The notes below the pieces were generated by a model, which saw only the letters and a program-made list of their open reading frames with translations, had not been told where the DNA came from and did not search any database. A stretch of 64,000 nucleotides of DNA from Pegoplata infirma. Taxonomy: Eukaryota > Arthropoda > Insecta > Diptera > Anthomyiidae. The translations under genes were made by a program, and so were the position numbers. The stretch's first letter is position 1, and each line of letters opens with the position of its first letter. Of this stretch, positions 21,516 to 32,798 are shown piece by piece. The DNA lies in contig OY992537.1 in NCBI GenBank assembly GCA_963921195.1, positions 206,980,581 to 207,044,580 of the forward strand, written 5' to 3'.

Positions 21516-21960
21516 GTTATTGATGACATCCCTTCATCATATTGATGACACTGTAACGTGGGAAAATTGATGAAACATTTCATCACATTGATGTAACTTT
21601 TCATCAATATGAAAAAGCTTTTTCTTTGAGTGCAGTCAATTTTTTTAAGTCAGTGTAAACACCATCTCACTTAAACAAAGTGTACGTTAGAAGTAAAAAC
21701 AAATAAATTTTTTTTCTGTTCAATTTTAAGTAAATACATAAAATTTTCATTCTAGAAAAAATCAATGTCTACACTTAAGCTGTCAATTTTGAAGTGTGTA
21801 TATGTATTTCTTTAAAAAAAACGTTCAAAAACTCTTTAAGTACAACAAAAGTTTGAGGTGTAATTTTCTTATACAAATTATGACATAATTTTAACACATT
21901 TGTAGAAAGAAAAATATATCGTCGAACTATATTCAATAAATGCCAACTCGAAAAAGCTTA

Positions 21961-22698
21961 CTGTTCAGTAGCCCGTTTCTGTAATTAAAGTGAGAAGTTT
22001 TCGCATCGAAAAATATGAAACAAAAAATTCCACAGTTTCTCGACTCCGGAATAAAAACAGTTTCTGTATGTCAATGCGAAAACGCCAGCGTTTATATTGG
22101 AATATTCCAAGATAGCTGTCAAAAAAGTAATCAAAGTGAGAAAATAGTAAGAAAACAAAAAAAAAAATAACACGGAGCAATTTAAATTACTGTTTACGGA
22201 TCATTTAAAAGCAATAAAATAAATATAAAAAAATTAAAATTATATATTGTTGTTAATAATGTAATTGTGTTGTATTGATAACAGCATTTTTGCATTTAGA
22301 GATTCTTTGATTTTGCTAAAATTTGTGAAAAAATATAATAAATTAGATATTTATACAAACTCAAAACAAGTAATTTGTATTTTTCTTACTATTTTTATCC
22401 ATTTTTTTCATTTATTATGATTTTTTTAATGTTTTTAATTCTTTTTGTCCAAGTCTCGCACCGTTTTAAAATGTGAGTTTTTTTGACACTTCAAATTCAA
22501 AAGTTTTCGACCAATTTCTTTACAGAAACAGTTTTCTCGCATCATTCCAATAAGTTTAAAAGTTTTCGCACAACAAAGTTACAGAAACAGTAAAATGTGA
22601 AAAGTCACTTTTTGTGCCGATTTACAATGTTTTCGTTTCATTTCACATGTTTCATGCGAGAAATCTTTCGATTCGAGAGTTACAGAAATCAGCTACAG
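21961..22698. mobile_element. Foldback element with TTTCTGTAA arms
   Basis: The left text 'cagtagcccgtttctgtaat' and the right text 'gttacagaaatcagctacag' are inverse. Inner arms repeat 'gttttcgcatcga' and 'catgcgagaaatc'. A 'gtttctgtaa' motif recurs at least four times in both orientations. The overlapping minus ORFs 21965-22180 and 21985-22173 are arm artefacts. The TSD is not determined. Confidence 0.55.
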
Positions 22699-23890
22699 GA
22701 GAGCTAAAAAACTAGTTATTTCGCATATTATTGCAAAAATAAACAATGTACCTTCCACAAGATGGTTTAAATATTCCAAACAATTTTTACCTATGCAAAA
22801 ATTTTCAGATTTTGCACTTGTTCGCGTATTTTTTAGAGATGGCATTTATTACTATATCAAAAAACAAATATTTTTTTAGAGTTGGCATATTTTGTCGGAA
22901 AATAAAAATACATTTTTTTTGAAAAATTTTTTAATTTTTTTTTTTTTTTGGTTTTTGTTATCCTTAGTACGGTAATTGCAAAAACTGAACAAAAAATTAA
23001 AAATCTTTGCATATTTTTAAAAGTTACTAGCTCCGAAAGCCTTTTAATCTCAGGGTGGTCAACTTTGGCACTCTGTAACTCACGCTGTATTGCAAAAGGG
23101 TCACTCCAAACTAGCTTTTTTGAAAGCTTATATCATTGACTTTATTTGCCCCATTCATTATGTTTCAATCTGATAAATAGTTTGAAAGTTACATAAATAT
23201 AAGCAATTTTTTTTTTTGCAAACTCCATTTACCGATATTTTTAAAATGGCAATATCTCGAGAACCAGTCATTAGATATCAAAATCTTTACAAGATTCGTG
23301 TTTAGCATGGCAAATGCAATAAGATATGTGGTCTAATTTTTTTTAAAAAAATTTTTGAAAAATTTTTGGAAATTTACAATGGGAGTTGGCATTTATTTCC
23401 ACCAAAAAAATATGTACTTTGAGTTAGCAGAATAACAAAAATGGATGTAAAACGACAACAAATTATTTTTTTGCTCTGAAATTTTTATGACAGATAGGTA
23501 TTACATAGGGGAGCTATTTGCCATCGGAAACTCATTTCCGTCAAATTTGAGTTGGCATATTTTGAATATAGGTTCACGATATATAAAAAATATTTTTTTG
23601 AAGGAAATGGAAATTTTTATTGTAAATAATGCACTAATACATATTTGAAACAACGTTAATGCCTTTTAACGAATTTTTTGTTTCTTTCTTTTTTTTGAAA
23701 TTGACGTAAATACTATACTTTTTCCCAATCTTAAAATCAGACAGGCGTAATTTGGTGGTAAATATAGAGGAAAAACTGGTAAAAGTATTACAAGGTATTA
23801 AGAATTTACTCTAAAAAAAATTTGAGTGATTTTTTGGAGAGGGTGTATGTTGATTCCTATAATCTGGAAGGTTTTAAGCTTGAAAAATAA
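22699..23890. other. AT-rich repeat-like tract, unclassified
   Basis: The phrase 'gagttggcat' or close variants recurs (22871, 23384, 23551) and its inverse 'atgccaactc' lies at 21942. An older foldback may therefore span about 21940-23560, with the 21961-22698 element inserted in it. No coding signal. Confidence 0.35.
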
Positions 23891-23900
23891 TGTAAAATTA

Positions 23901-24645
23901 CACAGAAAAAAATAAAAAAAAAATTTTAGTAAATTTTGAATACTATTGAGTAAAAAATTACTCAATTTTGCACCAGTAAACGATTTAATAGTATTGAGTA
24001 AATTTTTAATAAAAATTTATTAAATGTTTAAAAAAAAAATTGAGTAAATTCTTTATTGACACAATAAAAAATTTACTAAAAATTTATCTATTTTTTTTTT
24101 TTTAAGTTTAAAAAATTTTTAAATTTGTTTACAAAAAAAAAAAAAAAAACTTAGACGCCCCAGTAGGCTAGTTGGTAGCGTGCTAGCCTATGAGTCTAGG
24201 GGTCGTGGGTTCGATTCCCACCAGAGGCCTTGGTCTGATTCGCTACAACGAGACGAAGGTCATTGTTACCAGTTCTCGGTTAGGTAAAATTAGTATATAA
24301 TTTGTAATTATATGGTAATTCTTAATAAAAAAAAAAAAAAAAAACGTTTTTTCAAACTTTTCCAAACATATTTATGTCGCAAAAACATACAAAAATTTTA
24401 TAAAGACGATTACAAACTTTCTTATACATACACAAAAAACTATAAACTAAACGAGAATTAAAAAACTGTAAGAGTTTAAAATAAAATTACAAAAACTATT
24501 AAATTTTTTTAAATTATTTACTTAAATTGTTTTTAAAATTTTTAAGTAAACTTTTAATTGCATCAACTAAAAAATTACTAAATTTTTGTTTTTAAATTTA
24601 AACAAGTGAGTACTCAAATTTGTTTCATCCATATTTTTTTCTGTG
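23901..24645. mobile_element. TA-inserting MITE, family Q copy 1 (CACAGAAAAA ends)
   Basis: It starts TA|CACAGAAAAAAATAAAAAAA and ends TTTTTTTCTGTG|TA. The interior words 'actattgagtaaa', 'caccagtaaacgatttaata' and 'acaagtgagtactcaaattt' are shared with copies at 31488-32086 and 32874-33424. It carries a SINE at 24154-24338 that is absent from the other copies. Confidence 0.9.
24154..24338 (+). repeat. tRNA-derived SINE, copy 1 (nested in MITE Q)
   Basis: The A box TAGGCTAGTTGG (24164-24175) and B box GGTTCGATTCC (24208-24218) match the Pol III consensus. They are followed by 'ccagaggccttgg' and a shared unrelated body, 'cgctacaacgagacgaaggt' then 'cattgttaccagttctcggt'. It ends in an A-rich tail. 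The same MITE at 33103-33135 lacks it, which gives the empty site. Copies 2 and 3 are at 41839 and 52858. Confidence 0.9.
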
Positions 24646-24794
24646 TAAGTAGGTAATTAAGTTTTCCTAGACATCATTTCAAGCGTGGGAACACATTGAT
24701 AGACAGATATTTGTTATGGCTTTGATTATAATCATCATGTATTTAATTATTGATTTCAGCGATTTAATAACACTGTCCAACAGGAATCTTAAAT

Positions 24795-25200
24795 GAGACC
24801 AAACAAGTAGAAAAGTTAAATTTGACTTCATAAATACCCTACAAAATGTCTTTTTTAAGTGATAGTAAATTTTTAATGTGAAAAAATTACAAAATTTTGA
24901 AAAAAAAATATTTTATTTTGTTTATTTTGCGAACTGTGTACTCTTGCCCAAAACATTAAATCATAATAATGTTTTGCTGAAGATTTGGGTGTACTTGCCA
25001 AAGCAAATTTTTTTAAGAAAAAATAATGTTATATTCATTTGCCATTACATGCAAAAATAATTGAAATATCGGTTAAGGACCACATTAAGTTTATATATTA
25101 TTGATTCATTTCCAAGACACTGATAGACGGATGTATTTAGGTAGATACATCCGTCCATCTGTCTGTTGAAAGCAAGATGCAGTCCAAACCACTCAAACAG
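24795..25200 (-). mobile_element. Helentron/mini-me-like repeat fragment
   Basis: The left text 'acaagtagaaaagttaaatt' is the family-A terminus. The right part carries 'ttgaaatatcggttaaggac', 'tatatattattgattcattt' and a degraded 'gacggatgtat' core. It then runs into an inverted 'atacatccgtccatctgtct', so the core is duplicated head to head. Confidence 0.65.
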
Positions 25201-25309
25201 TCACTGTAAAAAGTAAAAAGCACCAAAAAGCGATAAAAAATTTATTATAAAATCATCAGATCAATTCATAAAATAAGTCCAAAAAATTCTTAATGAAAAT
25301 TATAATACA

Positions 25310-25992
25310 AAATATAGACCATGTTCTGGCAAGGTTGCAAAATAAGTACTTACAAGGGAAGTATCTCAACCCTTATGAACCGATTTGCATGAAACGTAAA
25401 ATATATATAAAAGAAACAATTCTAAGGTTGGGGTGTCTCGGCTTATCGGCCATATCGGGGATTTAGGGGTTCAAAACATGGGTCAAAAAATGGCGAAAAA
25501 ATCGTTTTTTGGATTTTTCAGCCATTTCTTTCTAAGAAACTATATGATGTTTACATATGAGAAGAAAGGTTTTTTTAATGCCTATCCAATGGTGGCATAA
25601 CCTTGTAAAAGTTTGGCTTTGTTAAATACTTTTTTTATGAAAATGTGAAAATTTTGGGGGGTATTTATATGAAGACATAGAGCTACGATGCCCATATGAT
25701 TATGAAATAATCTTTATTAAATTTAAGTCGACACGTGTTTTTGCTCTAGAGGATATTCCTGTTAGTTCGTGAGATATCGAAATTTTCCCGGAGGTCCATA
25801 TGGTTTCATAAGGGGACAACGAAATTTTGAAACACTGATATGGCCGAAAAGCCGAGACACCCCAACCTTAAAATCGTCTGATTAATATATATTTTAAGTT
25901 TCAGGCAAATTGGTTCATAAGGGTTGAGATACTTCCCTTGTTAGATCAGAGTTGATGAAGGAGAGGAGAAAGAATGATGATTACTAAAATAA
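25310..25992 (+). repeat. Interspersed repeat Z, filled copy
   Basis: It matches 11354-11440 on both sides of the foldback at 25353-25940. Left: 'ggttgcaaaataagtactta'. Right: 'ttagatcagagttgatgaag'. The repeat is otherwise nearly identical to the unfilled copy. Confidence 0.85.
25353..25940. mobile_element. Foldback element 2 (588 bp, TSD TTA)
   Basis: It starts CAAGGGAAGTATCTCAACCC and ends with its inverse GGGTTGAGATACTTCCCTTG. TTA flanks it at 25350-25352 and 25941-25943. The intact target 'agtacttagatcag' at 11393-11406 proves both the boundaries and the 3-bp duplication. The arms continue complementary ('ttggggtgtctcggctt' against 'aagccgagacaccccaa'). It belongs with foldbacks 1 and 3 by its CAAGG ends. 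Confidence 0.95.
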
Positions 25993-25994
25993 AA

Positions 25995-26790
25995 ATTTAC
26001 TTCACGAAAACCTATCCTACGGACCTATCCGAAAACCTATGCTATGGACCTGTCTAAAAACCTTTTCTACGGACCTGTCCGAAAACATTTCCTACGGACC
26101 TGTCCGAAAACCTATTAACGGACCTATCCGAAAACCTATCCTACGGACCTATCCGACAACCTATCCTACGGACCTGTCCGAAAACCTTTCCTACAGACCT
26201 GTCCGAAAATCTTTTCCACGGACCTGTCCGAAAACCTATCCTACGGACCTGTCCGAAAACCTATCCTACGGACCTATCCGAAAACCTATCCGAAAACCTA
26301 TATACGGACCTATCCGAAAACCTGTCCTACGGACCTATCCGAAAACCTATCCTATGGACCTATCCGAAAACCTTTCCTACGGACCTGTCCGAAAACCTTT
26401 CCTACGGACCTGTCCGAAAACCTATCCTACGGACCTGTCCGAACACCTGTATACGGACCTATCCGAAAACCTATCCTACGGATCTATCCGAAAACCTATC
26501 CTACGGACCCATCCGAAAACCTATATAAGGACCTATTCGAAAACTTATCCTACGGACCTATCCGAAAATCTATCCTACGGACCTGTCCGAAAACCTTTCC
26601 TACGGACCTGTCCGAAAATTTTCCCTACGGACCTGTCCGAAAACCTATCCGAAAACCTATACTACGGACCTGTCCGAAAACCTTTCCTACGGACCTGTCC
26701 GAAAATCTTTCCTACGGACCTGTCCGAAAACCTATCCTACGGACCTGCCCAAAAACCTATATACGGACCTATCCGAAAACCTATCCGTAA
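25995..26790 (+). repeat. 25-bp tandem array (about 32 units)
   Basis: The unit 'cctatcctacggacctatcc' + 'gaaaa' repeats with minor variation and occasional short units ('cctatccgaaaa'). All three plus-strand frames of the unit are stop-free. That explains the 254-codon ORF at 26039-26803, whose protein simply cycles LSENLSYGP, IRKPILRTYP and KTYPTD. I regard it as non-coding. The array resumes at 27828-27978 beyond a hAT-like insertion. Confidence 0.9.
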
Positions 26791-26856
26791 AAACTATTGG
26801 TGAAAAAAAAATACGCTTTTTTTTTCTTTTTTTGTCAAAAATATATGTTTGTACAT

Positions 26857-27795
26857 TAGAGTGTCCCTTATTTTGGAAATGTTGGAAATGTTGAGACGGT
26901 ACCCCCTCATTTTTTTCCTTTTGACTAAAAAATAACTCAGGAAAAATTTTACGCCCCTACGACCACGCCTTCCCTACGCGACGGGGCCGTAAAAAGCGGG
27001 GCCTTAAAAATAATTTTTCCATACAAAGCAAAAAATTTTTTTTTTGATTTTTAATTTTTTTGTTATTAATTATAATATTACTTGGTTAGCTTATTCACGA
27101 CAAAAAATTTGATTTTGGTGGGATGAGGCTTTCAGTTCTAAAAAAAAAAATTAGAGCTTTTGGGGTCCTACAGTAAAAATTTTTTAAAAAATATTTTTTT
27201 TTAATTTTGACAAGCAACCATTTTAGTTGAATTGTTGCTTTTAATGATATATTCTCATAAAAAAATATTATTCCTATCTGTGACATCTTTATCGTGATCT
27301 AAAAAAGGGTAAAAAATGCATTTTTGAGGTTTTTCGATACACGATCAAGATGTCACAGATATGAATAATATTTTTTTTTAGGAATATATATCATTAAAAG
27401 CAACATTACAACTAAAACCGTTGCTTGTCAAAACTAAAAAAAAACAATTTTTAAAAAATTTTTACTGTAGGACCCCAAAAGCTCAAAATTTTTTTTTTTC
27501 GAAAAAGTTTTTAGAACTGAAAGCCTCATCCCACCAAAATCAAATTTTTTGTCGTGAATAAGCTAACCAAGTAATATTATAATTAATAACAAAAAAATTA
27601 AAAATCAAAAAAAAAATTTTTTGGATTGTATGGAAAAATGATTTTTAAGGCCCCGTTCTTTAAGGCCCCGTCGCGTAGGGAAGGCGTGGTCGTAGGGGCG
27701 TAAAATTTTTCCTGAGTTATTTTTTAGTCAAAAGGAAAAAAATGAGGGGGTACCGTCTCAACATTTCCAACATTTCCAAAATAAGGGACACTCTA
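26857..27795. mobile_element. hAT-like foldback 3 (TSD TTGTACAT)
   Basis: It starts TAGAGTGTCCCTTATTTTGG and ends with the inverse CCAAAATAAGGGACACTCTA. Identical octamers TTGTACAT flank it at 26849-26856 and 27796-27803. The arms extend several hundred bases, for example 'gcccctacgaccacgccttc' at 26952 against its inverse near 27680. The minus ORF 27095-27286 is an arm artefact. It sits between two blocks of the 25-bp array. Confidence 0.95.
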
Positions 27796-27827
27796 TTGTA
27801 CATGTTTAAATACCATTTGGAGTTCAA

Positions 27828-27978
27828 TTATGTCCGAAAACCTATATAGGGACCAATCCGAAAACCTATCCTACGGACCTATCCGAAAACCTATCCTACG
27901 GACCTATCCGAAAACCTATCCTACGGACCTGTCCGAAAACCTATCCTACGGACCTATCCGAAAACCTATATACGGAAA
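27828..27978 (+). repeat. 25-bp tandem array, second block
   Basis: About six units are identical in type to 25995-26790. The short plus ORF 27830-28036 is the same stop-free repeat artefact. Confidence 0.9.
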
Positions 27979-28145
27979 ACCGGTTATAATAAAAATAAAA
28001 AAAAAAATTTTTGATTGTGTGAAATTTTTTTTTTAAGGCCCAAAGTTTGACGCCCGGTAGCGATCGCTAAACCTTAATGAAAAAATCTGAAAAAAATCAC
28101 GTGCTATTTCAAAAATCAAAAATCAAAAACAAAAAAGGGCCAAGT

Positions 28146-29222
28146 GCATTCCACACCAAATTTCCAGCAAATTTCAATTTTTCAAAAACTGGACTTAGGA
28201 GGCGTGGTCAAATATTGGAAAAATGGTCAAATTTATTGCGAGTTGCCTTGATTAGAAATTTATCACATTAAAACGGAATGCACTGCAATCTCAAAAACTT
28301 ACATTCTTATATAGTTTTGAATGGGCTATCAATTCAATTTTATTTTTTTTGAAAATTTTCAGAACCCGTTATGAAATTTTCCATTTAAATAAGTCAATTT
28401 ATCAAAAATCCGGCCACTTTTTTTTATTATTTTTTTTTAAGTTTAGATGTTTGTCCATCCACACAAAAAAATTCAGAAACACGTTCTTCTTTTTTTGTCG
28501 AGAAAATTGTTGGAAAATTTTCAGAACCCGTTCTGAAATTTTCCATTTTCTAATAAAGTCAATTTATCAAAAATCCGGCCACTTTGTTTTTTTTTTTAAT
28601 TTTTTTTTTAAAGTTTAGATGTTTGTCAATCCACACAAAAAAATATGCTTGTATTTGCTTGTTTAACGTTGCGTATGAGTAATATTTATTCAATTAATAT
28701 CTCTCATTCGCAACGTTAAAACAAGCAAATACAAGCAAATTACAAAATTGTTATGAAATTTAAAATTGAAATGCGATTTTCTCGAAAAAAAAGAAGAACG
28801 TGTTTCTGATTTTTTTGTGTGGATGGACAAACATCTAAACTTAAAAAAAAAAATTAAAAAAAAACAAAGTGGCCGGATTTTTGATAAATTGTCTTATTTA
28901 AAAAATGGAAAATTTCAGAACGGGTTCTGAAAATTAACAAAAAAAAAAAATTTGTTGATAGCCCATACAAAACTATATAGGAATGTAAATTTTTGAGATT
29001 GTGGTGCATTCCATTTTAATGTGATAAATATTTAATAAAGACAACTCGCCACAAATTTGACCTATTTTCCAATATTTGACCACGCCTCCTAAGCCCAGTT
29101 TTTGAAAATTTAAAAAACAAAAAACGCAATTTTCTTAGTTCGATATAGGGCTATCCAAACAACCTATTCAGAAATTTACGGGACACATGTTTTCCTGTAA
29201 CGGGACATTTGGTGTGGAATGC
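28146..29222. mobile_element. Foldback element with nested central hairpin
   Basis: The outer ends are GCATTCCACACCAAATTTCC and, inverted, ACATTTGGTGTGGAATGC. The arms pair through 'gaggcgtggtcaaatattgg' and its inverse 'ccaatatttgaccacgcctc'. The left arm is internally duplicated: 'tttatcaaaaatccggccac' occurs at 28397 and 28562. The centre (28646-28740) is a separate hairpin based on 'gcttgtttaacgttgcgta'. The plus ORFs 28077-28271 and 28349-28618 are arm artefacts. No TSD is clear. Confidence 0.8.
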
Positions 29223-29266
29223 CTCATATATGAACCACCCTGATATAGTATACCCTGTATCACTAA

Positions 29267-31333
29267 CAAGGAAGGTCTTTCACTTGTCCTGAAACTTGAA
29301 TATGTGAATGAGGGGAAAAAATAAGAGTTACCTGTTATTTTTTAGCTGCTCAATCTCAAGCTTAAAAAAGGGTTGCCAACGTATAAAAAAAAAGGGCGTT
29401 CGGAAAAATCCGTATAAAAGCGTATATACATCTCCATATAAACTACCACATCGATTATACATTTTTGTCAATAACGAACTTAACGAAGCCTCATTTGGAC
29501 ACGACCGATACAGCATTATATAGGCCTTCAAAAACCTTTCGACCTGTACACACTAAAGGTGTCCTAATGACTAAGATAATTTTTCAAAATCACTTTTTAA
29601 TACGTGGTAGGGTCCTAAATTGTAGTTTAGTATCCAAAAATGAGTGAGCCAAAATTTGGAGACAATCGGATAAAAATAACTCGTGCCGAAAATGGATTGA
29701 AGTTTTGGGACACTCTTATCTGATGAAAAAACACGTTTTTTCTAGTTTTTTGAAAAATATTGGTATATGTTATTTTTTGTTAATTTTTTTGTTAAATATT
29801 ATGAAAATGGTAATAAATTACCTTTCCAAAAAGCTTAAAGAAATTCAAATCGGATAAAAAATAAGCATTTTACGCATACATGCCCCAGACCATTGCATGG
29901 TTTTTAAAGCCAAAATTTGAAAATTTTCAAAATTTTAAGGCAAAAAAATAAAAAAATTAAATTTTACTTTATAATTATATTAAATACATGTTATAGATAA
30001 AAACTAACAGATATGGTAGTCTAACTTTTTTTTCATTTGGCGTGGGTAGTGATATAATTTCCGCGGATTCCAAAGAAAATGTGTTTTTCTAAAATAATTT
30101 AGCAAATATTGGGAAACAAATTTCTGTATTGTATTATACGAAGTGAAATACATAAATTCTGTAAATTTTTTGAGAACTCGGGCATTTTTAACCCCTTTTC
30201 ATCGAGGTGAAATGACAAATTTGAGACGTTATACGTTTCTATAATACAAAATATCTGCATATATCCGATTTCTGAGAAGTTACAGAATTTACGTTTTACA
30301 CTTCGATCCGCACAATAGAGCACACATTTTCAAAAATTTGCTTAATTATTGTAGAAAACCGCATTTTATTTGGAATCCGCGGAAATTTTATCACTACCCG
30401 CGCCAAATAAAAAAAAAGATTGACTACCATATCTGCTATTTTTAATCTTAAACATGTTTTCAATTTGATCATAAAGTAAAATTAAATTTTTATTATTTTT
30501 TTGCCTTAAAATTTTGAAAATTTTGAAATTCTGGCTTTAAAAACCATTCAATGGTCTGGGGCATGTATGCGTAAAATGCTTATTTTTCATCCGATTTTAA
30601 TTTTTTTAGTCGTTTTGGAAAGGTAATTTAATACCATTTTCATATTATTTCACAAAAAATGTAACAAAAAATACCAAATACCAATATTTTTCCAAAAACC
30701 AGAAAAAAATCATTTTTCATTCATATAAGAATGTCCCAAAACTTCAATCCATTTTCGGCACGAGTTATTTTTAGCCGATTGTCCCCAAATTTTGGCTCAA
30801 TCATTTTTAGATACTAAAGAACAATATAGGACCCTACCAGGTATAAAATTGTGATTTTCGTTTTTAAGGACACCTCTAGTACACACAGAAAACTAATTTA
30901 CTAATTTCCAACTGAAATTCAGTTGTTGCAACAAAAGATCGGTGGATGCATTTGAATTAGAGTTGAAACAACTAAATATCGGTAGTTAGAACAAATTTTT
31001 TTTATTACAACTTTCTTTTAATTGAAACAACTATAAAATTCGTTAGCCACATCAAAATGTAGTAGCAGCAACCGAATTTTGAGTTAATACAACTGAACAA
31101 TTCAGTTGGAAATTTATTTTTCTCTGTGTATAAAATGTTCATATAGTTTCTGTTGAAGAAATGGGAGAAATCCTCAAAAAAACGAAAAATATCCCGTTTT
31201 TCCCCCTTCCTTTTGACCCGCTAAATGTGAGATTGGGCAGGTTAAAAAAACAGGTAACTCTTTTTTTGATCCCCTTTTTCCTATGTGCAAGTTTCAGGAC
31301 AATCAGTGGGTGCCCTGTGAAAGACCTTCCTTG
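29267..31333. mobile_element. Foldback element 3 (2.07 kb, CAAGGAAGG ends)
   Basis: It starts CAAGGAAGGTCTTTCAC and ends with the inverse GTGAAAGACCTTCCTTG. The flanking triplets TAA (29264-29266) and TCA (31334-31336) look like a decayed 3-bp duplication. The arms pair at 'cgtgccgaaaatggattgaa' (29682) against its inverse near 30740, and at 'cagaccattgcatggttttt' (29887) against its inverse near 30540. The ORFs 29308-29523, 29328-29531, 30099-30323 and 31161-31376 lie in arms. A TA-MITE is nested at 30882-31128. Confidence 0.85.
30882..31128. mobile_element. TA-inserting MITE (247 bp) nested in foldback 3
   Basis: It starts TA|CACACAGAAAACTAATTTAC and ends AAATTTATTTTTCTCTGTG|TA. An inner inverted pair is 'atttccaactgaa'/'ttcagttggaaat'. 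The interior is built on 'gttgcaacaa' and 'gaaacaact' words. It is non-coding. Confidence 0.8.
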
Positions 31334-31337
31334 TCAG

Positions 31338-31467
31338 TCAATTAAAAAATTACTCAAATTTTATTTTAAAATTTAAACAAGTAATCACTCAAATGATTTC
31401 TGAGACATTTTTCCTATAGAAATGTTTCAGATTCTGAAACAGAAAATTTCACGATTCTGGCACTTTT
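31338..31467. repeat. MITE Q fragment followed by 35-bp satellite units
   Basis: The text 'caattaaaaaattactcaaa' and 'aaacaagtaatcactcaaat' (31338-31397) is the 3' part of MITE Q without its terminus. From 31398 the text 'ctgagacatttttcctatag' and 'aaatgtttcagattctgaaa' is the 35-bp satellite seen at 15165-16620. The satellite is then interrupted by the helentron-like repeat at 31468. Confidence 0.75.
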
Positions 31468-31487
31468 TATACCCTCCAACCATAGTA

Positions 31488-32086
31488 CACAGAAAAAAAT
31501 ATGGTGGAAACAAATTTGAGTAATCACTTGTTTAATTTAAAAAAAAAAAATTGAGTAATTTTTTAATTGACGCAATTAAAAATTTACTCAAAAATTGAAA
31601 ATAAAATTTGAGTAAATAATTTAATACAAATTTAATATTTTTTTTTATTTATTTTTTTTCTCTTGGTGTTTTGAATTCTCATTTAGTTTATTGTTTTTTG
31701 TATATGTATATGAAAGTTTGAAATCATCTTTATAAAATTTTACTTTGTCTTGAAGACATAAGTATATTTGGTAAAGTTTGTAAAAGCAATTTTTTTGGAA
31801 AAAAAAATTAGAAACTTTTTAAACTTTTTAAAAAAATAATTTGATACATTTTGAGTAAATTTTTACTTGACACAATTAAAAAGTTACTTAAAAATATTAA
31901 AAAAATTTAAGTAAAGATTTAATTGTGTGAATTAATAATTTACTCAAATTTTTTATTAAGCATTTAATAATTTTTTATTAAAAGTTTACTCAATACTATT
32001 AAATCGTTTACTGGTGGAAAATTGAGTAATTTTTTACTCAATAGTATTAAAAATTTACTCAAAATTTTTTTTTATTTTTTTCTGTG
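31488..32086. mobile_element. TA-inserting MITE, family Q copy 2
   Basis: It starts TA|CACAGAAAAAAATATGGTGG and ends TTTTTTTCTGTG|TA. It sits in the helentron-like sequence 'accctccaaccatag-ta-tgagggtatactcac'. The intact counterpart 'accctccaaccacagtatgg' then 'ggttatactcac' is at 45094-45120. It is in the opposite orientation to copies 1 and 3. Confidence 0.95.
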
Positions 32087-32161
32087 TATGAGGGTATACT
32101 CACTTTGTCATTCCGTTTGCAACGCATCGAAATATCGGTCGGGGACCCCATAAAGTATATA

Positions 32162-32397
32162 TGAAGGGCTTACTGCAAAAACTTGATAAGCAACATATTA
32201 TTTTTTGGTGTTTTTCGCCTTCTACTGATGTTCCATTGAAATATTTTTGGCAAAAGTCTTGCTTAAACCCTTTGTACAAGTATCTTGAGAATGAAGTTCT
32301 TCAAAAGTTCGATTTTCTACATTATTTCAAAAGTTTTAAGGCAAAAACCACCATAAAATGAAATGTTGCTTATCGAGTTTTTACAATAAGCCCTTCA
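32162..32397. mobile_element. Small foldback MITE (236 bp)
   Basis: It starts GAAGGGCTTACTGCAAAAAC and ends with an inverse of the form GTTTTTACAATAAGCCCTTC, flanked by ATAT on both sides. The target is the (TA)n core, visible intact at 45170-45185 ('aaagtatatataatattgat'). The 66-codon ORF inside it lacks any domain. Confidence 0.85.
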
Positions 32398-32798
32398 TAT
32401 ATTATTGATTCATGATCGATTCTAAATATTGGAAAATTCCGTCCGTCTGTCTGTAGATGGCACGACACAGTTCAAAATAAAAGAGCTAGCCTCCTGCAGT
32501 TTGGCATGAATATGTCTTATGGTCCTAGGCAGGTTAAGTTCGTAAATGGGCAAAATCGGCTAAGGGGGAAATGTTCCCCCTTCAAGAACTGAACCAACCT
32601 CTGAAAAAATACACTTTTTTTACATGTCTTTTTTGTATTTTTGTTAAATAAATAAAACATTTGTCCCCCACTGACCCCTATCACCCCCCCCCCCCCCCCA
32701 CCCCAAACAAACGCCCCTGACAATTTTTTTTGTTTTTTTTTTACATTTTGGAGGGTATAAAAGATTCGGCACAGCCGAGTTTAACACTCTCACTTTTT

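Larger units (their letters stand above)
31468..32798 (+). mobile_element. Helentron/mini-me-like repeat, family B, with two nested MITEs
   Basis: It begins 'tataccctccaaccatag', carries 'cgaaatatcggtcggggacc', 'taaagtatatat' and 'gtccgtctgtctgtag', and ends 'gattcggcacagccgagttt' then 'aacactctcactttttt'. TTCGGCACAGCCGAG forms a hairpin just before the end. Nested elements lie at 31488-32086 and 32162-32397. A run of 14 C at about 32686-32699 is a local oddity. The minus ORFs 32517-32723 and 32644-32865 are artefacts. Confidence 0.8.

Noticed and set aside
24154..24230. Functional tRNA gene
   Set aside because: The A and B boxes are good, but the acceptor stem does not close cleanly and the sequence is repeated three times with a shared non-tRNA body, so it is a SINE.
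26039..26803. 254-codon ORF with ENLSYGP/IRKPILRTYP repeats
   Set aside because: The 25-bp DNA unit is stop-free in all three frames, so the protein is an automatic product of the tandem array.
32686..32699. Run of C as a possible G-quadruplex or telomere-like site
   Set aside because: It is a single homopolymer in a transposon copy, possibly a sequencing artefact; no repeated G-tract pattern.
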